A DNA stretch of 64,000 bases from Melitaea cinxia (taxonomy: Eukaryota > Arthropoda > Insecta > Lepidoptera > Nymphalidae). Below are positions 1 to 10,363 of this stretch, one piece after another (the first letter of the stretch is position 1; each line of letters starts with the position of its first letter). The translations under genes were made by a program, and so were the position numbers. Under the pieces are notes generated by a model. The model was not told the DNA's origin and searched no databases. It saw only the letters and a program-made list of their open reading frames with translations. The stretch spans positions 10,354,508 to 10,418,507 of the forward strand of contig NC_059408.1 of assembly GCF_905220565.1 (NCBI RefSeq), read 5' to 3'.

Positions 1-3000
1 GCTTCTTGAAGATCTCCGGAAGTGTCTTCAGGGTGCCAAGATGTTGTGCCCGGTAAGCCGCTACACCTGGACAGTAAAGAAGTACATGCGTAGCCGTTTC
101 TTCTGTTCCCATGCAAGCTCTGCACAGGGGACTGTCGGTAATGCCCATATTAAATAGGTGTTTGTTATACGGACCGTGTCCAGTCAGTGCCGCAGTTATT
201 TGTCTCAGTTGGCGTCTGTCCAGATTTATTAGAATTCTTGCCAATTTGGCATCAATTTCTGGCAGCGCCAACTTGGCTTGTCTACAGTCCTCAATTTCGG
301 ACCATAGTGTGATATGTTTGTGTTTCATGCGTTGTCGAATTTGGCCTTTGAGCCAGCAAGAAGGTAACGGTATAATCGGTTCGGCCCCTATAGCCGTCAT
401 ACTTGACCCCCTTCTTGCTAGCTCATCTGCCTTGTCGTTACCGCGTGTGTTGTTGTGACCTTTGATCCATTGCAGTGTGATGTCATTATTTTCACCTACC
501 TGCATCAGGGTGTTGTGGCATTCATAGATTATACCTGACGTGGTCGAGTTACTATCCAGTGCCTGTAATACTGACATGCTGTCCGATAGTATACGGATGT
601 GGGAATCCTTTACGTTCCTCCTCCCGATTGTTCTGGCTGCCTCAAGTATACCCAAGCACTCTGCTTGAAACACTGTGCTATAGGTACCAATGGGTAGTGA
701 TATATTAATATTTAGGTCTTCGGAGAAGATACCGCTTCCTGACCCTGTTTTTGTTTTTGAGCCATCCGTGAAGATACTCAGGTCTCGCCCAATTGAGGCT
801 ACACTTGAATCCTCTTCCAGCTGTATTTTGTATTTTTTATCAAAAATATATTTGATCTGTATTCCGTCATTTGGTGCTTCCATGAACGGAATGTCTTTGG
901 CTATGTCTTCCAGAATCTTAATGTGTGGTGTGCCGGTTGAACACAGTAGTTTGTGAGTCTTTAGTCTTACTGCAGTGGTTGCAGCTTCTTGTTGGATAAA
1001 TAGGTGAAGTGGCAGAATATTTAGCATGGCCTCCATTGCTGTTGTTGGTGTGGTTCTCATGCCGCCCGTGATTGCCATGCACACCAACCTCTGCCAGCTT
1101 TGTAGCTTGGATTGCGTTGTGGTGAGGAGTGTTCTACGCCACCACACCACAGCTCCATAGCTGATCATGGGTCTAATGACCGCAGTATAGAGCCATAGGG
1201 TCAGTTTCGGTGTAAGTCCCCAGCTCTTGCCTATCATCCTGCGGCATTGCCAGAAGATGATGCTGGCTTTGTTTAATTTATTTTCTATGTGTTTGGACCA
1301 GCTTAGTTTATTATCTAGTATTACACCTAAATACTTTACCTCTGAGGTTAGATTCAGGGTTGAGTTAAAGAGTTTAGGTAGAGTGTAATTCCCCAGGTCT
1401 CGTTTGTTCGTGAACATCACTAATTCTGTTTTGTTCGGGTTTATCGATAGGTTATGCTCCTCGCACCATCTCTCTACTAATAGCAGGGCAGTCTGAGTTA
1501 GTTCACAAAGTGTACTTGTGAACTTGCCCGTCACGAGTATAACCAGGTCGTCGGCATAGCCTATTGTGTAATATCTGTTGTCGTTTAGCAAGGATATTAG
1601 ATCGTTTACTACAAGGTTCCATAGCAAGGGCGATAACACCCCTCCTTGGGGACATCCTTTAGCAACGATAGCGCCTTGTTTGTTGTCATTGTCTACTCTT
1701 ACGATCCTGTTTGCCAGCATGTTTCTGATCCAAGTAATTATAGTTGGGTTTGTTTTATGGCGGTTTAACGCTGTAACTATGCTGTTGAAATTTGTTTTAT
1801 CAAAGGCCCCTTCAATGTCAATAAAGGTGCCTAGGCAGGATTCCTTGACTATGAGTGCTTCTTCGATCTTGCCCACTACAGCATGTAAGGCTGATTCTGT
1901 AGATTTACCTGCACTATAGGCATGTTGATTCTTGTGTAGGGGTACTTTTGGTAGTACGTTATCTCTCAGGTACCTATCGCATAGTCTCTCCAAGGTCTTT
2001 AGGAGGAAGGACGTGAGACTGATTGGCCTATAGGACTTTGCGTCTGAGTAGTCTGCTTTACCGGGTTTAGGTATGAAGATAACCTTTACTTCCCTCCATA
2101 ATTTCGGCACATAGCCAAAAGCTAGGCAGGCTTGAAAGATTGTGTTAAGTGTGTGATTTAATCTTGTGCCTCCCCATTTGAGAAACGCAGGGTAAACACC
2201 ATCTGGCCCTGGCGTTTTAAATGGCTGGAAGCTCCTGATTGCCCACGCTATTCTCTTTGGTTGTATTACCTCACTTGCGCACTTCCAGGCGCTGTATGAT
2301 GTGGTGAGGTTTGTATCTTGCCAGCTAGTTGTAGTAACCATAGTGCAGTCAGGGAAGTGCGTCTGGATTAGCACTTGGTGTGACTCTTCTGATGATTTGG
2401 TGTAAGTATTATCTGTTTTCTTTAGGGACACCAGTTCTCGTTGTGGGTCCCCAGTAAGGATTTTGCGGATTCTACTGGCCTGCACGAACGACTCGATCGC
2501 TTCGCAGAACTTTCGCCATGCTCGAGTTCGCCAGTATCTAATTCGCTTCTTGTACAAGGCCTTTACGTTTCTGTAGTGATCCCAATCCTGGTTGTTATAT
2601 GTGTTCATAGCTCTATTGAGTGTTTTCCTAACCTTAGCTCTGAGGCGTTTTAACTCTGGGCCCCACCATGATTTTTTGTCGGTTGGGTTATCCGGAGGGT
2701 GAATTAGTGGGCATGTTGCTTCGTAGCATTTTGTTAACAAAGATGTTAGTTTCTCCACTAGTTCTTCTATACTTTGAGTGTTTGTTATTCTTTCAGGACA
2801 GTCAAGTGCTTGTAGCCCTTTTTCGAGCATTGCACGAAACTCTTCCTTGTTAGTCTTACGCACATTCCTATAGGGTTGTATGGGTGTTGGGACTAGTCCT
2901 AGATCGAAGCGTATCCACCTGTGATCTGAGCAGGACGCTTCGTCAGACACGTGCCAGTTCGATATGAGTTTCGACCCGCCGTCGTTTGCCAGCGTGAGAT

Positions 3001-3580
3001 CAATTATGGTTCTAGCACGCCTGGTAACGAACGTGGGTTTGTTACCTGTGTTGATAATGTATAGTTTAGTAGTGGATAAGTATTCAAAAAGTGTCTTACC
3101 TCTGTTATTAGTTTTTTCGTTACCCCAGACTGTGTGATGACAGTTCGAGTCTGTTGCAACGATGATGTCTAATTTCTCTGACTCGCAGTAGTTGACCAGC
3201 CGTACTAGGTCTTGTGGTGGTGGGTCCTCTCCGTCTGGCATATAGACAGACGTGAGAACTACTCCCCGCGATGTGTTCGAGGGATTAGCTGTTTTAATTG
3301 TGCAAATATCTCTGGAACAAAATTCTGTTAGGGTCTGCACGGGTATGTTATTAGAGACAAATATAGCTGCCCTTGGGTTAGGTTCGTTACTTGTTATAAG
3401 CTTACCTTTGAGGTTGCCTAATCCTTGTATGGACCCTGACCGCGATAGCCAGGGTTCTTGGATGAGGGCTACAGCTGTATTGTTTATCTCCAACCACCTA
3501 CGCAGCTGTGCCGTAGCGGTAAGGCTGTGGTGGAGATTGATTTGAAGAGCTCGACTACTGGGTAAAAGGGACTCCGTCAT
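1..3580 (-). CDS. LINE ORF2 polyprotein: endonuclease, reverse transcriptase, RNase H (C-terminus cut by window)
   Basis: The ATG at 3580 overlaps the ORF1 stop by 26 nt, suggesting coupled translation. The frame seems open for about 1193 codons. The N-terminus is an APE-type endonuclease (LQINLHH, ALIQEPW near residue 35, DSNCHHTVWGN near 140). The RT active site GYADD is at about residue 674 (1547-1561). The RNase H block with GHNNTRGNDKADELARRG is at about residue 1041 (460 leftwards). These three landmarks share one frame, so no net frameshift lies between them. The protein would nick target DNA, copy the element RNA and degrade the template strand. By comparison with the relative at 17.1-17.3 kb, only about 20-25 C-terminal residues are missing. 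No premature stop was found, so it may be recently active. Confidence 0.85.
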   Translation of the reverse strand, partial: MTESLLPSSRALQINLHHSLTATAQLRRWLEINNTAVALIQEPWLSRSGSIQGLGNLKGKLITSNEPNPRAAIFVSNNIPVQTLTEFCSRDICTIKTANPSNTSRGVVLTSVYMPDGEDPPPQDLVRLVNYCESEKLDIIVATDSNCHHTVWGNEKTNNRGKTLFEYLSTTKLYIINTGNKPTFVTRRARTIIDLTLANDGGSKLISNWHVSDEASCSDHRWIRFDLGLVPTPIQPYRNVRKTNKEEFRAMLEKGLQALDCPERITNTQSIEELVEKLTSLLTKCYEATCPLIHPPDNPTDKKSWWGPELKRLRAKVRKTLNRAMNTYNNQDWDHYRNVKALYKKRIRYWRTRAWRKFCEAIESFVQASRIRKILTGDPQRELVSLKKTDNTYTKSSEESHQVLIQTHFPDCTMVTTTSWQDTNLTTSYSAWKCASEVIQPKRIAWAIRSFQPFKTPGPDGVYPAFLKWGGTRLNHTLNTIFQACLAFGYVPKLWREVKVIFIPKPGKADYSDAKSYRPISLTSFLLKTLERLCDRYLRDNVLPKVPLHKNQHAYSAGKSTESALHAVVGKIEEALIVKESCLGTFIDIEGAFDKTNFNSIVTALNRHKTNPTIITWIRNMLANRIVRVDNDNKQGAIVAKGCPQGGVLSPLLWNLVVNDLISLLNDNRYYTIGYADDLVILVTGKFTSTLCELTQTALLLVERWCEEHNLSINPNKTELVMFTNKRDLGNYTLPKLFNSTLNLTSEVKYLGVILDNKLSWSKHIENKLNKASIIFWQCRRMIGKSWGLTPKLTLWLYTAVIRPMISYGAVVWWRRTLLTTTQSKLQSWQRLVCMAITGGMRTTPTTAMEAMLNILPLHLFIQQEAATTAVRLKTHKLLCSTGTPHIKILEDIAKDIPFMEAPNDGIQIKYIFDKKYKIQLEEDSSVASIGRDLSIFTDGSKTKTGSGSGIFSEDLNINISLPIGTYSTVFQAECLGILEAARTIGRRNVKDSHIRILSDSMSVLQALDSNSTTSGIIYECHNTLMQVGENNDITLQWIKGHNNTRGNDKADELARRGSSMTAIGAEPIIPLPSCWLKGQIRQRMKHKHITLWSEIEDCRQAKLALPEIDAKLARILINLDRRQLRQITAALTGHGPYNKHLFNMGITDSPLCRACMGTEETATHVLLYCPGVAAYRAQHLGTLKTLPEIFKK

Positions 3581-5307
3581 CAGAGTCGTCCCCTGTCCCG
3601 AGGTCGAGTTCTTGTATCCCTTGGGCCCAATCCCCGACACTATCCGCCTCATCACCGTCGCTCGCCATGTCGGCGTTCGTCGGATCGTGCGCAGTGTCCG
3701 AGAGGGTGCCTTCGGGAGTGTCGTTCTCTACACGACTGGTGCTCGGTTGCTGGGTAGACTCCTCTACCATCATCGGGGTGTCCCCTGACTGTTTCGTCTC
3801 CGTCGGTGTTGTTTCCTTATTTTGTGGTGGTATGTCCGTAAACCGTCCCTTGCGTTCTTCGAACTTAATGTAGACGGCGCCCAGCATGTAACATAATTGC
3901 CGTCCACGTTCTAGAATGGTAGGGATCAGTTCTTCTGGTATGCTGACTACAATGAAGGTCCCTGTAGCCTGTTTTTGCGCCGCGTGCAGCAACCACCGAT
4001 CTACTTCAGCCCAGGGGTTGAAGTAGCGAAGTGCTTCGCCAATCTTGTTTGTCTCGGCCTTGCCTGGTATTAGAATACCACACCTGACTTTCTTTGGTAA
4101 GTCCGATTTCTTTCGAACTTCCAAACTGACTCCGGAAGTCAGTGTGTGGCCGTCGATGTTATTCTTCACCCATTCCATGGCCTCGACGTTCATACACCAC
4201 AGCTGTAGTGAGCCGTTAGCGTAAGTCGGTTTGCCCTGGAACATGGGTGGATTGCTAGCTCTGGCCTGAACTAGAGACCAGAGTCTGTTATTAAGCGTCT
4301 CTTCTATCTCTTCCGCTTGTTCCCTAGTTAGATGTCCCGCATTTTTTTGCTGTAACGGCCGCAATCAAATCGGATTTAGCGGCCGCTGCATAGGATTTGG
4401 GTGTCGCACCAGTGCGGGCCTTCTTGTTGGCGCCGCTAGGCGTCACCGTATCCTCGGGACGATGTCGTTTGTTAGTATTCTTTGAGGTACCCGGTTCGGG
4501 AACTGGCGTTACTTCCACGTTTACCTCTGTTGCTGGCGCCAGAGCCTTTTCAGCTCTTAGCTTCCTCTTTCGCCTGTTTACAGCATTTGGTCTCTTCCTG
4601 CGTTTGTCTGGTTCGCTTTTCTCCGTATTTCCAGTGTTCGTGTTGGCCTTTTTAGTTTGTTGTGGCCTGTTTGATTTTTTGGAGGTGACTACCGTCCATG
4701 GTCCTCCTTTGTCCGGTCCTGGTAGGGCGGCTGCAGTCACCCCCCCGGACGTCCCCTTCTCAGCATTCGCGATTGCTTCCGCATCAGCCGACGGGGGCAA
4801 AACCACGTTATTGGATGCCGCCACATCTGCTTCAGCGTCGGCTCTCGTTTCGCCGGTCGTGGGCGCCGGTGGAGCATCCACAGCCGCCCCCCTCCCCGCG
4901 ACAGCTTCGCCAGCCTCCGCCACCGTTGGGGGGGCCTCCAGTGTCGTGGCTGCCACCTTCCCTCCTATGGCAGAGGCCGTCGAAACCATCGCAGGGCGGC
5001 CCGAGGTAGATGAGGTAAATGAGGTAAGGGGGCCCCGTGGGGCCGCCACTGGCCTCGATTGTTGCTTCTTAGTGGATGTTGGTGGAGCAGGTTTAGAAAC
5101 CTTGGGTTGCCCCTTGGTCTCCTTCCCTTTTCCCCCTTTCCTACCTTGTTTTGTTTGATCTGTGGCGTGGGACCCTCTCACAGGAAAATCTGTGATTGGA
5201 TCACCGGACGCGTTCACTGCAGTTGTTTTATTGGGGGCTTCTTCGGGATGTCCCTCCGAAGCCACCGGTTTCTCTTTGTTTTTAAAATTGAATCCTGTGG
5301 TTTCCAT
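3555..5307 (-). pseudogene. LINE ORF1 (RNA-binding gag-like protein) with a single-base frameshift
   Basis: The first ATG in the open frame is at 5307. The first frame runs to a stop near 4324 and the second continues from about 4364 to 3555. They join at a run of seven T (seven A on the coding strand) near 4342-4348; with six A the reading would be one frame of about 583 codons. The N-terminal half is low-complexity and rich in Ala, Thr, Pro and Lys. The C-terminal part (about 4300-3840) is a folded domain with a motif NPWAEVDRWLL, resembling the DUF4780-like domain of arthropod LINE ORF1 proteins (tentative). The acidic tail ends DDSDDGVPFTQ. It could be a real mutation, a sequencing error or programmed slippage. 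Confidence 0.75.
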
Positions 5308-6060
5308 GTTTTGTAAAGTAAAATCTTCATCTGCTGAGCTTCCCACCCTCCTTCGAGCCCGCAACTGGGAGTGCTACATGAGCACTAGGACTACCCAGCA
5401 GATATAGGTGAAGAGAGTTGGCGTACAGCGCGACATCGGGAGCTCGGACGCACGTGCCCGGGGGCCGCGTACTATGTGTGGCTGGTAGACCGGATTCGGA
5501 TCTACCAGTTGTTCCACACATCCTTACTCCGTCAGCATGGCCTTCCGCTTCTCCCCCTCCACCTCACCTACGGCCCTCTGACGGGACGTATAGCCGTTTC
5601 CCCCAAGCTGGTTAGACTCAGGGGCTACTGTTTAGCACGAATTCGGGACCAAAGGGGCGTGTTGTCGGCTGGTCTGGCACGACTCAACCTCCCAGGACTC
5701 CGTCATCCGCGCGTACAGCGATCGACTGCGGAGGCTCTACCGCAGGTAGGCAATTGTAGTTGGAATCCGCCGGGTCACCTACTATACCCGGCAGATGGCC
5801 TGTCACACTTAGCTACAGCAGTCCGGGGTAGATGGTAATTTGCGGCGCCCGTTTCGACCACAGTATTACCAGGGTGTGCGACCCACTCCAAAAGACCTAA
5901 GCCCTAAGGATTGGGTTCGCCCCCAAGCCCGTACGTCGGCGAGCTGAGGGCGACGAGGACGCGTATGACAGACTTGACAGGGGCAAGCCAATAGCTTAAC
6001 GCCGCGCACTTAAGCGTACTCACCCCTGCCCTACACCCCAAAACCCTTACCTTTGTAACC
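5308..6060 (-). other. 5' untranslated leader of the LINE
   Basis: A GC-rich block precedes ORF1 on the minus strand. It has only short unrelated ORFs and differs in base composition from the AT-rich DNA beyond 6060. LINE promoters are usually internal and would lie here; no individual promoter motif was identified. Confidence 0.5.
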
Positions 6061-6332
6061 CTTGCGTGTCTATGTCCTTATTATCACAAAAATCAAATTT
6101 GGTAAACATAACTCATTTTCCTGCCCTTGTCCCACTTATGTATGGTCGGTACAACATGTTTTCCTCTTCCATTCCTTTCTTTTATTCGTCACTTCAGCGC
6201 TTACTCCTTTCTTTCTCATATAATGACTCACACAATCCATTCATCGCTATTTCGGTCTGCCGATCGCTCTTCGTCCTTCGACATTCATCCCTAACATTCT
6301 TTTACCAGCATACCGTTCATCCCTCCTCATTA
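6061..6332. other. Non-coding pyrimidine-rich stretch
   Basis: This AT-rich, T/C-skewed sequence lies between the LINE leader and the dispersed repeat that follows. I see no coding signal or defined element ends. Confidence 0.4.
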
Positions 6333-6877
6333 CATCAGAACTTTTCACTGTGTGGACCGATTTCGACAATTTTTTTAATCGAAAGGTGGTGTGTGTCAAT
6401 TGGTCCCATTTAAATTTATTTGAGATCTAACAACTACTTTTCGAGTTATATCTAATAATGCGTTTTTACTTGACGCTTCTTTCGTGGACCTACGTTGTAT
6501 TATACCGCACAACTTTCTACTGGATGGACCGATTTTGATAATTATTATTTTGTTGGAAAGGAGATATCCCTAGTTTAGTACCATGATAAGGAAACCACTA
6601 TCTAATGATGGGATCCCAGAGAAATCGAGGGAAACTCTTGAAAATCCGCAATAACTTTTTACGGGGTGTACCGATTTTGATGATTTTTAATTTAATCGAA
6701 AGCTGATGTTTGTCATGTGGTCACATATAAATTTTATTGAGATCTGACAACTACTTTTTGAGTAATCTTTGATAACGCGTAGTTACTTGACTATTTTTTC
6801 GTCGATCTACGTTGTATTACTCGTCGATGAAATTGAAGTCGGTTTTTCTTCGTTTGCGAGCAAACACAATTATTGTA
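6333..6877 (+). repeat. Dispersed repeat family 'ACCGACTTC', copy 1 (left end missing)
   Basis: It starts at the shared word ACATCAGAACTTTT and ends at GCGAGCAAACACAATTATT. The same sequence recurs at 7255, 13750 (inverted), 15857, 26246, 39485, 42955 and 63483 (inverted). Complete copies start AACCGACTTCCAAAAAAGG and the far end contains the inverted word ACCGACTTCAA. There is no ORF, so it is a non-autonomous element of undetermined class. Confidence 0.8.
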
Positions 6878-7254
6878 TAATATAATGTTTAACAGCCTGA
6901 TTTTACAGTCGGATCTAAAACTATTATATGCATGAAAATAAATTGATTGTAAATGTCTTTTGTTTCAGATCAACGAATTGGATATACACACTAGCGAACT
7001 TATCGTACCTTAACTTGAAATGTTATTCATATTAGGTAATGTATAAGAATATTGTTGATATTATGTATAACAATGTTATCGTTTCAAACCCGGTTCCTAT
7101 ATTCAAATAACGATTCGTTTTACGAACATCAAAACTAACCGTTTCTTGATTATAGGAACGTGAAGTCAACGACTCGACTGGCTTACTAAGACGCTTTAAA
7201 ATATTTTAAATATACGAAAATGAAATATAAATTATGATGATTCATCTTATTTTT
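6878..7254. other. AT-rich spacer
   Basis: Low-complexity AT-rich DNA between two repeat copies, with no gene or RNA signal seen. Confidence 0.4.
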
Positions 7255-7292
7255 AACCGACTTCCAAAAAAGGAGGAGGTTCTCAATTCGAC

Positions 7293-7331
<39 letters not shown>

Positions 7332-7884
7332 ATGTTACATCAGAACTTTTGACTGGGTAGACCGATTTCGACAAATTTTGTTTTAATCGAAAGGTGGTGT
7401 GTGCCAATTGGTCCCATTTAAATTTATTTGAGATCTAACAACTACTTTTCGAGTTATATCTAATAATGCGTTTTTACTTGACGCTTTTTTCGTCGACCTA
7501 CGCTGTATTATACCGCATAACTTTCTACTGGATGTACCGATTTTGATAATTCTTTTTTTGTTGGAAAGGGGATATTTCTAGTTTGGTACCGTGATAAGGA
7601 AACCAGGATCTGATGATGGGATCCCAGAGGAATCGAGGGAAACTCTCGAAAATCCGTAATAACTTTTTACTGGGTGTACCGATTTTGATAATTTTTAATT
7701 TAATCGAAAGCTGATGTTTATCATGTGGTCACATATAAATTTTATCGAGATCTGATAACTACTTTTTGAGTAATCTTTGATAACGCGTAGTTGCCTGACT
7801 ATTTTTTCGTCGATCTACGTTGTATTACTTGTCGATGTAATTGAAGTCGGTTTTTTTTTCGTTTGCGAGCAAACACAATTATTG
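7255..7884 (+). repeat. 'ACCGACTTC' repeat, copy 2 (complete), with 31-nt T run
   Basis: This is a complete copy from AACCGACTTCC to CACAATTATTG. It has an uninterrupted T run at 7297-7327 close to the left end. The body shows three diverged units, each opening with a version of ACTGGGTGTACCGATTTTGA (at about 7350, 7528 and 7670). The first and third also share TTTAATCGAAAG and the ending CTACGTTGTATTA. Confidence 0.85.
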
Positions 7885-8111
7885 TATATATAAATGAAAT
7901 GTATATTTTTGTGATGTTTTCACACTTATTGTTCTTAGACTATTCTTTTTAATATATTGTTAGGATCAGTTTCACCGGTTCTATTTGTTTACCCTCCAAA
8001 TTAGTTATGAATAGAAATATTTCATAAATATTGTGGAATTCGATGGTAAAAAAGTGATATATCAAAATTTTTTGTCTGTTGGATAACGTCATCTGCCAAT
8101 CAGCATTTTTT

Positions 8112-8225
8112 TTAAATAAATAAATAAATATCTACACAATACACACACGGTCGTCTGTTCAAGTTTAAGTTTAGTTAAAGTAAGCAACTTAATGCTTGTG
8201 TTATAGGTAACAGCCGACTGGTATA
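8112..8225 (-). repeat. LINE or SINE 3'-end fragment with (AAAT)n tail
   Basis: The words ACACACGGTCGT, AAGCAACTTAATGCTTGTG and ACAGCCGACTG, with an (AAAT)n run at one end, recur in inverted orientation at 30432-30530. Two copies sharing the same tail suggest the 3' end of a retroposon. Confidence 0.6.
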
Positions 8226-9427
8226 TAGCTACATTTTTTTTTTTTTTTTCGATATATATAGCATTATCTAGAACCGATGAAACAGGCCTTTGGTCTCGTT
8301 TCAAAAAATTATTGTATATATATATTAGTTCTATGTTGTTCAATGCAGGTTATATGAAATCGAAGATTCACGTAAAGCTACAATGTTATTCTTGGAATCA
8401 CATAGGTAATATCTTTTTTTATTTATGTGTTTCCCAATCTTAGCTAGGACATTAAAAAGGTAACTGTTATTGTTAGACGAAATAATAAAGTTGTAGCAAA
8501 AAGTTACGCTTATTTACATTTTCGAATATATTTTAGAAGTGTAATTCCTTCTATTATCATAGATAATTTTTTTTAATTCGACGTTTTCATTTTTTTATAC
8601 ACGTTGCAATGTTTGAATTTTGTCCAGGAATCATTCATTCATTGACAAACAAGTAAATAAGAAACAATTTCAGGTTACTGCTTTTTTGAATTAAAAAAAA
8701 AAGTTTTAAAATCAAGTTAGACATTTTATGGTAGTATATTTATGGCAATAAATAAATAAATAAATTTTATGTGTTATGTTTTTTAAAACCAATTTATTAA
8801 GTTATTTCTACCGAGTCGCCTAAAATTCTGATATTTTGTACTTACTTATTAAGTAAGAAAAGTAAGCCAGTTGCTATTTAGATAATCAATTTTAATAAAT
8901 GTATTTTGAATACTATTTTGAAGTACTTCCAATCAAAGTTTTAATGTACACTATATGTATGTAGACAATAAATCAATTTTAAAATATAAACGTATTTTTA
9001 TTTCACATCGAGTAGTAAATTGTGTTTAAAAGTGGTGTGATCTAACATGTTTGTTTTCCGTCTACCGACAGTTTGGTGTTCAATAAAAAGCCACCGATGT
9101 TTATAAGTCACAAATTTATTCGTATTAATCATTTTTAACGTATAACTGTATATAATTGGAATTCAGTTATAAGTTTTTATTTGGAAATCAGCTGTATATT
9201 TAAAACTTAATAATATCTTATCTCGAATTAATCATTTAAATGAATACCGTAGTTCTTCGGTATTCTGGTAAAGTATCACATTGGTTATGATAATTAAGGA
9301 TTAATCGTTAAACTTAAGTAGCTACATTGATTTTTTTTACAAATAAATGATTATTATATTAGAATTATGGAATAGAATAAGCGTCTTTAGATCAATATAG
9401 ATCATATATTTTATCATTCAAACATTA
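8226..9427. other. AT-rich region 3' of twist
   Basis: No ORF or repeat ends were recognised. On the minus strand this is downstream of twist; AATAAA-type signals occur near 9175 and 9115 (TTTATT on the plus strand) and could serve as its poly(A) sites. Confidence 0.45.
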
Positions 9428-10363
9428 TCACGATTGACCGTTAGTCCACTCGCCCTCCATTCTCCACACTGAGAAAGCGTAACTTAACTTGTCTTGAGCG
9501 AGATATTTCCCGTGCTCACTTCCAGAGTCGCTCCCAACATCACTACTCGATGAAGTCTCACTGTTGGATAGAATTTGGTACAAGAACTCGATGTACTGCG
9601 TCGCCAACTGGAGTGTTTGTATTTTCGACAGCTTGTCACTCGGCAAAGACGGAATGATTTGACGCAGACTTGCAAATGCTTCGTTTAAACTCTGCGTTCG
9701 TTGTCGCTCACGCACGTTAGCCATCACTCTCTGTATTTGCATTTCTTCGAAAGACTGAGTTTTCTTGCGAGATGATTTCGATGACCGCTTCCTGGTTCTC
9801 CTTTGTTCCTCGTTTTCATCACTGCGCTCTTCTGTTGAAGATCGATACGAAGTATCCCCAAGTTTAGGTAACTCGTTTGACTCGTAATAACTAGGGACTC
9901 GGTCTTGCGAATTCGAATCCTCAAAATACATACTCCGTGAGAATTGCCTCTGTCGTTGGTCTACGATGTACATTTGGTCGTACGAAGGATATTGGGACTG
10001 TTGGTACTCCCTGTCTTCTCCGTCGAATACAAGGTTCGGTGACCACGGTTGCGGAATAATAGGTCTCTCGGAGCCATTGCTTAAATCCATTAGATGTGTA
10101 GGCGACGATGGCCCGAAGCCCTGCATCTCCGCATCCCTTTTAACCTCTACAGGGGCGTACCCGTAGTAGCGGTCCTCGTCTAGACAATCCTGATCTTCCT
10201 CACGCTTAATATGCACTCTGTTATCACAATTTTCGTAACTCATAGTTCGAGGTCCGAAAACCGTCAAACTGTTTAAGTTGTCGTGTAGCATGCGCAAGGT
10301 GTAAGCGCAAGCGCTCGTAGTGACAGACTGAAAAAAGCGACCCGCCCCTACCCGTCCCTTCAT
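9428..10363 (-). CDS. twi: Twist, bHLH transcription factor
   Basis: Twist binds E-boxes as a dimer and directs mesoderm formation in insect embryos. One exon encodes up to 311 residues. The bHLH spans about residues 212-265, starting QRVMANVRERQRTQSLNEAF, a signature of Twist. The C-terminal WR motif (LSYAFSVWRMEGEW, about 293-307) is present, followed by a short tail. A basic run RRTRKRSSKSSRKK precedes the domain, and Gln/Tyr/Ser-rich sequence fills the N-terminal half. The start is uncertain: ATGs at 10363, 10291 and 10243 are in frame, and 10243 has the best context (A at -3), giving 271 residues. Helix 2 reads KIQTLQLATQYIEFL, with Gln where Twist proteins usually carry Lys and Arg. No intron is evident. 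Confidence 0.93.
   Translation of the reverse strand: MKGRVGAGRFFQSVTTSACAYTLRMLHDNLNSLTVFGPRTMSYENCDNRVHIKREEDQDCLDEDRYYGYAPVEVKRDAEMQGFGPSSPTHLMDLSNGSERPIIPQPWSPNLVFDGEDREYQQSQYPSYDQMYIVDQRQRQFSRSMYFEDSNSQDRVPSYYESNELPKLGDTSYRSSTEERSDENEEQRRTRKRSSKSSRKKTQSFEEMQIQRVMANVRERQRTQSLNEAFASLRQIIPSLPSDKLSKIQTLQLATQYIEFLYQILSNSETSSSSDVGSDSGSEHGKYLAQDKLSYAFSVWRMEGEWTNGQS

Larger units (their letters stand above)
1..6060 (-). mobile_element. Non-LTR retrotransposon (APE, RT and RNase H type), nearly full length, runs off left edge
   Basis: The minus strand carries, in order, a GC-rich leader, ORF1 and ORF2, with ORF2 starting inside the end of ORF1. GC content drops sharply beyond about 6060, which I take as the 5' end; no target duplication can be tested because the 3' end lies outside the window. 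A 5'-truncated relative at 16638-17393 shows how such an element ends: stop codon, about 60 bp, then an (AAC)n tail, so probably only about 100-150 bp is missing here. Endonuclease plus RNase H points to the R1/LOA/I group; the exact clade is not resolved. Confidence 0.88.

Noticed and set aside
4397..5158. 253-codon plus-strand ORF
   Set aside because: Antisense shadow of the low-complexity, GC-rich ORF1 of the LINE; no domain and no independent signal.
7186..7407. Minus-strand ORF with poly-lysine
   Set aside because: Produced by the 31-nt T run in a non-coding repeat copy.
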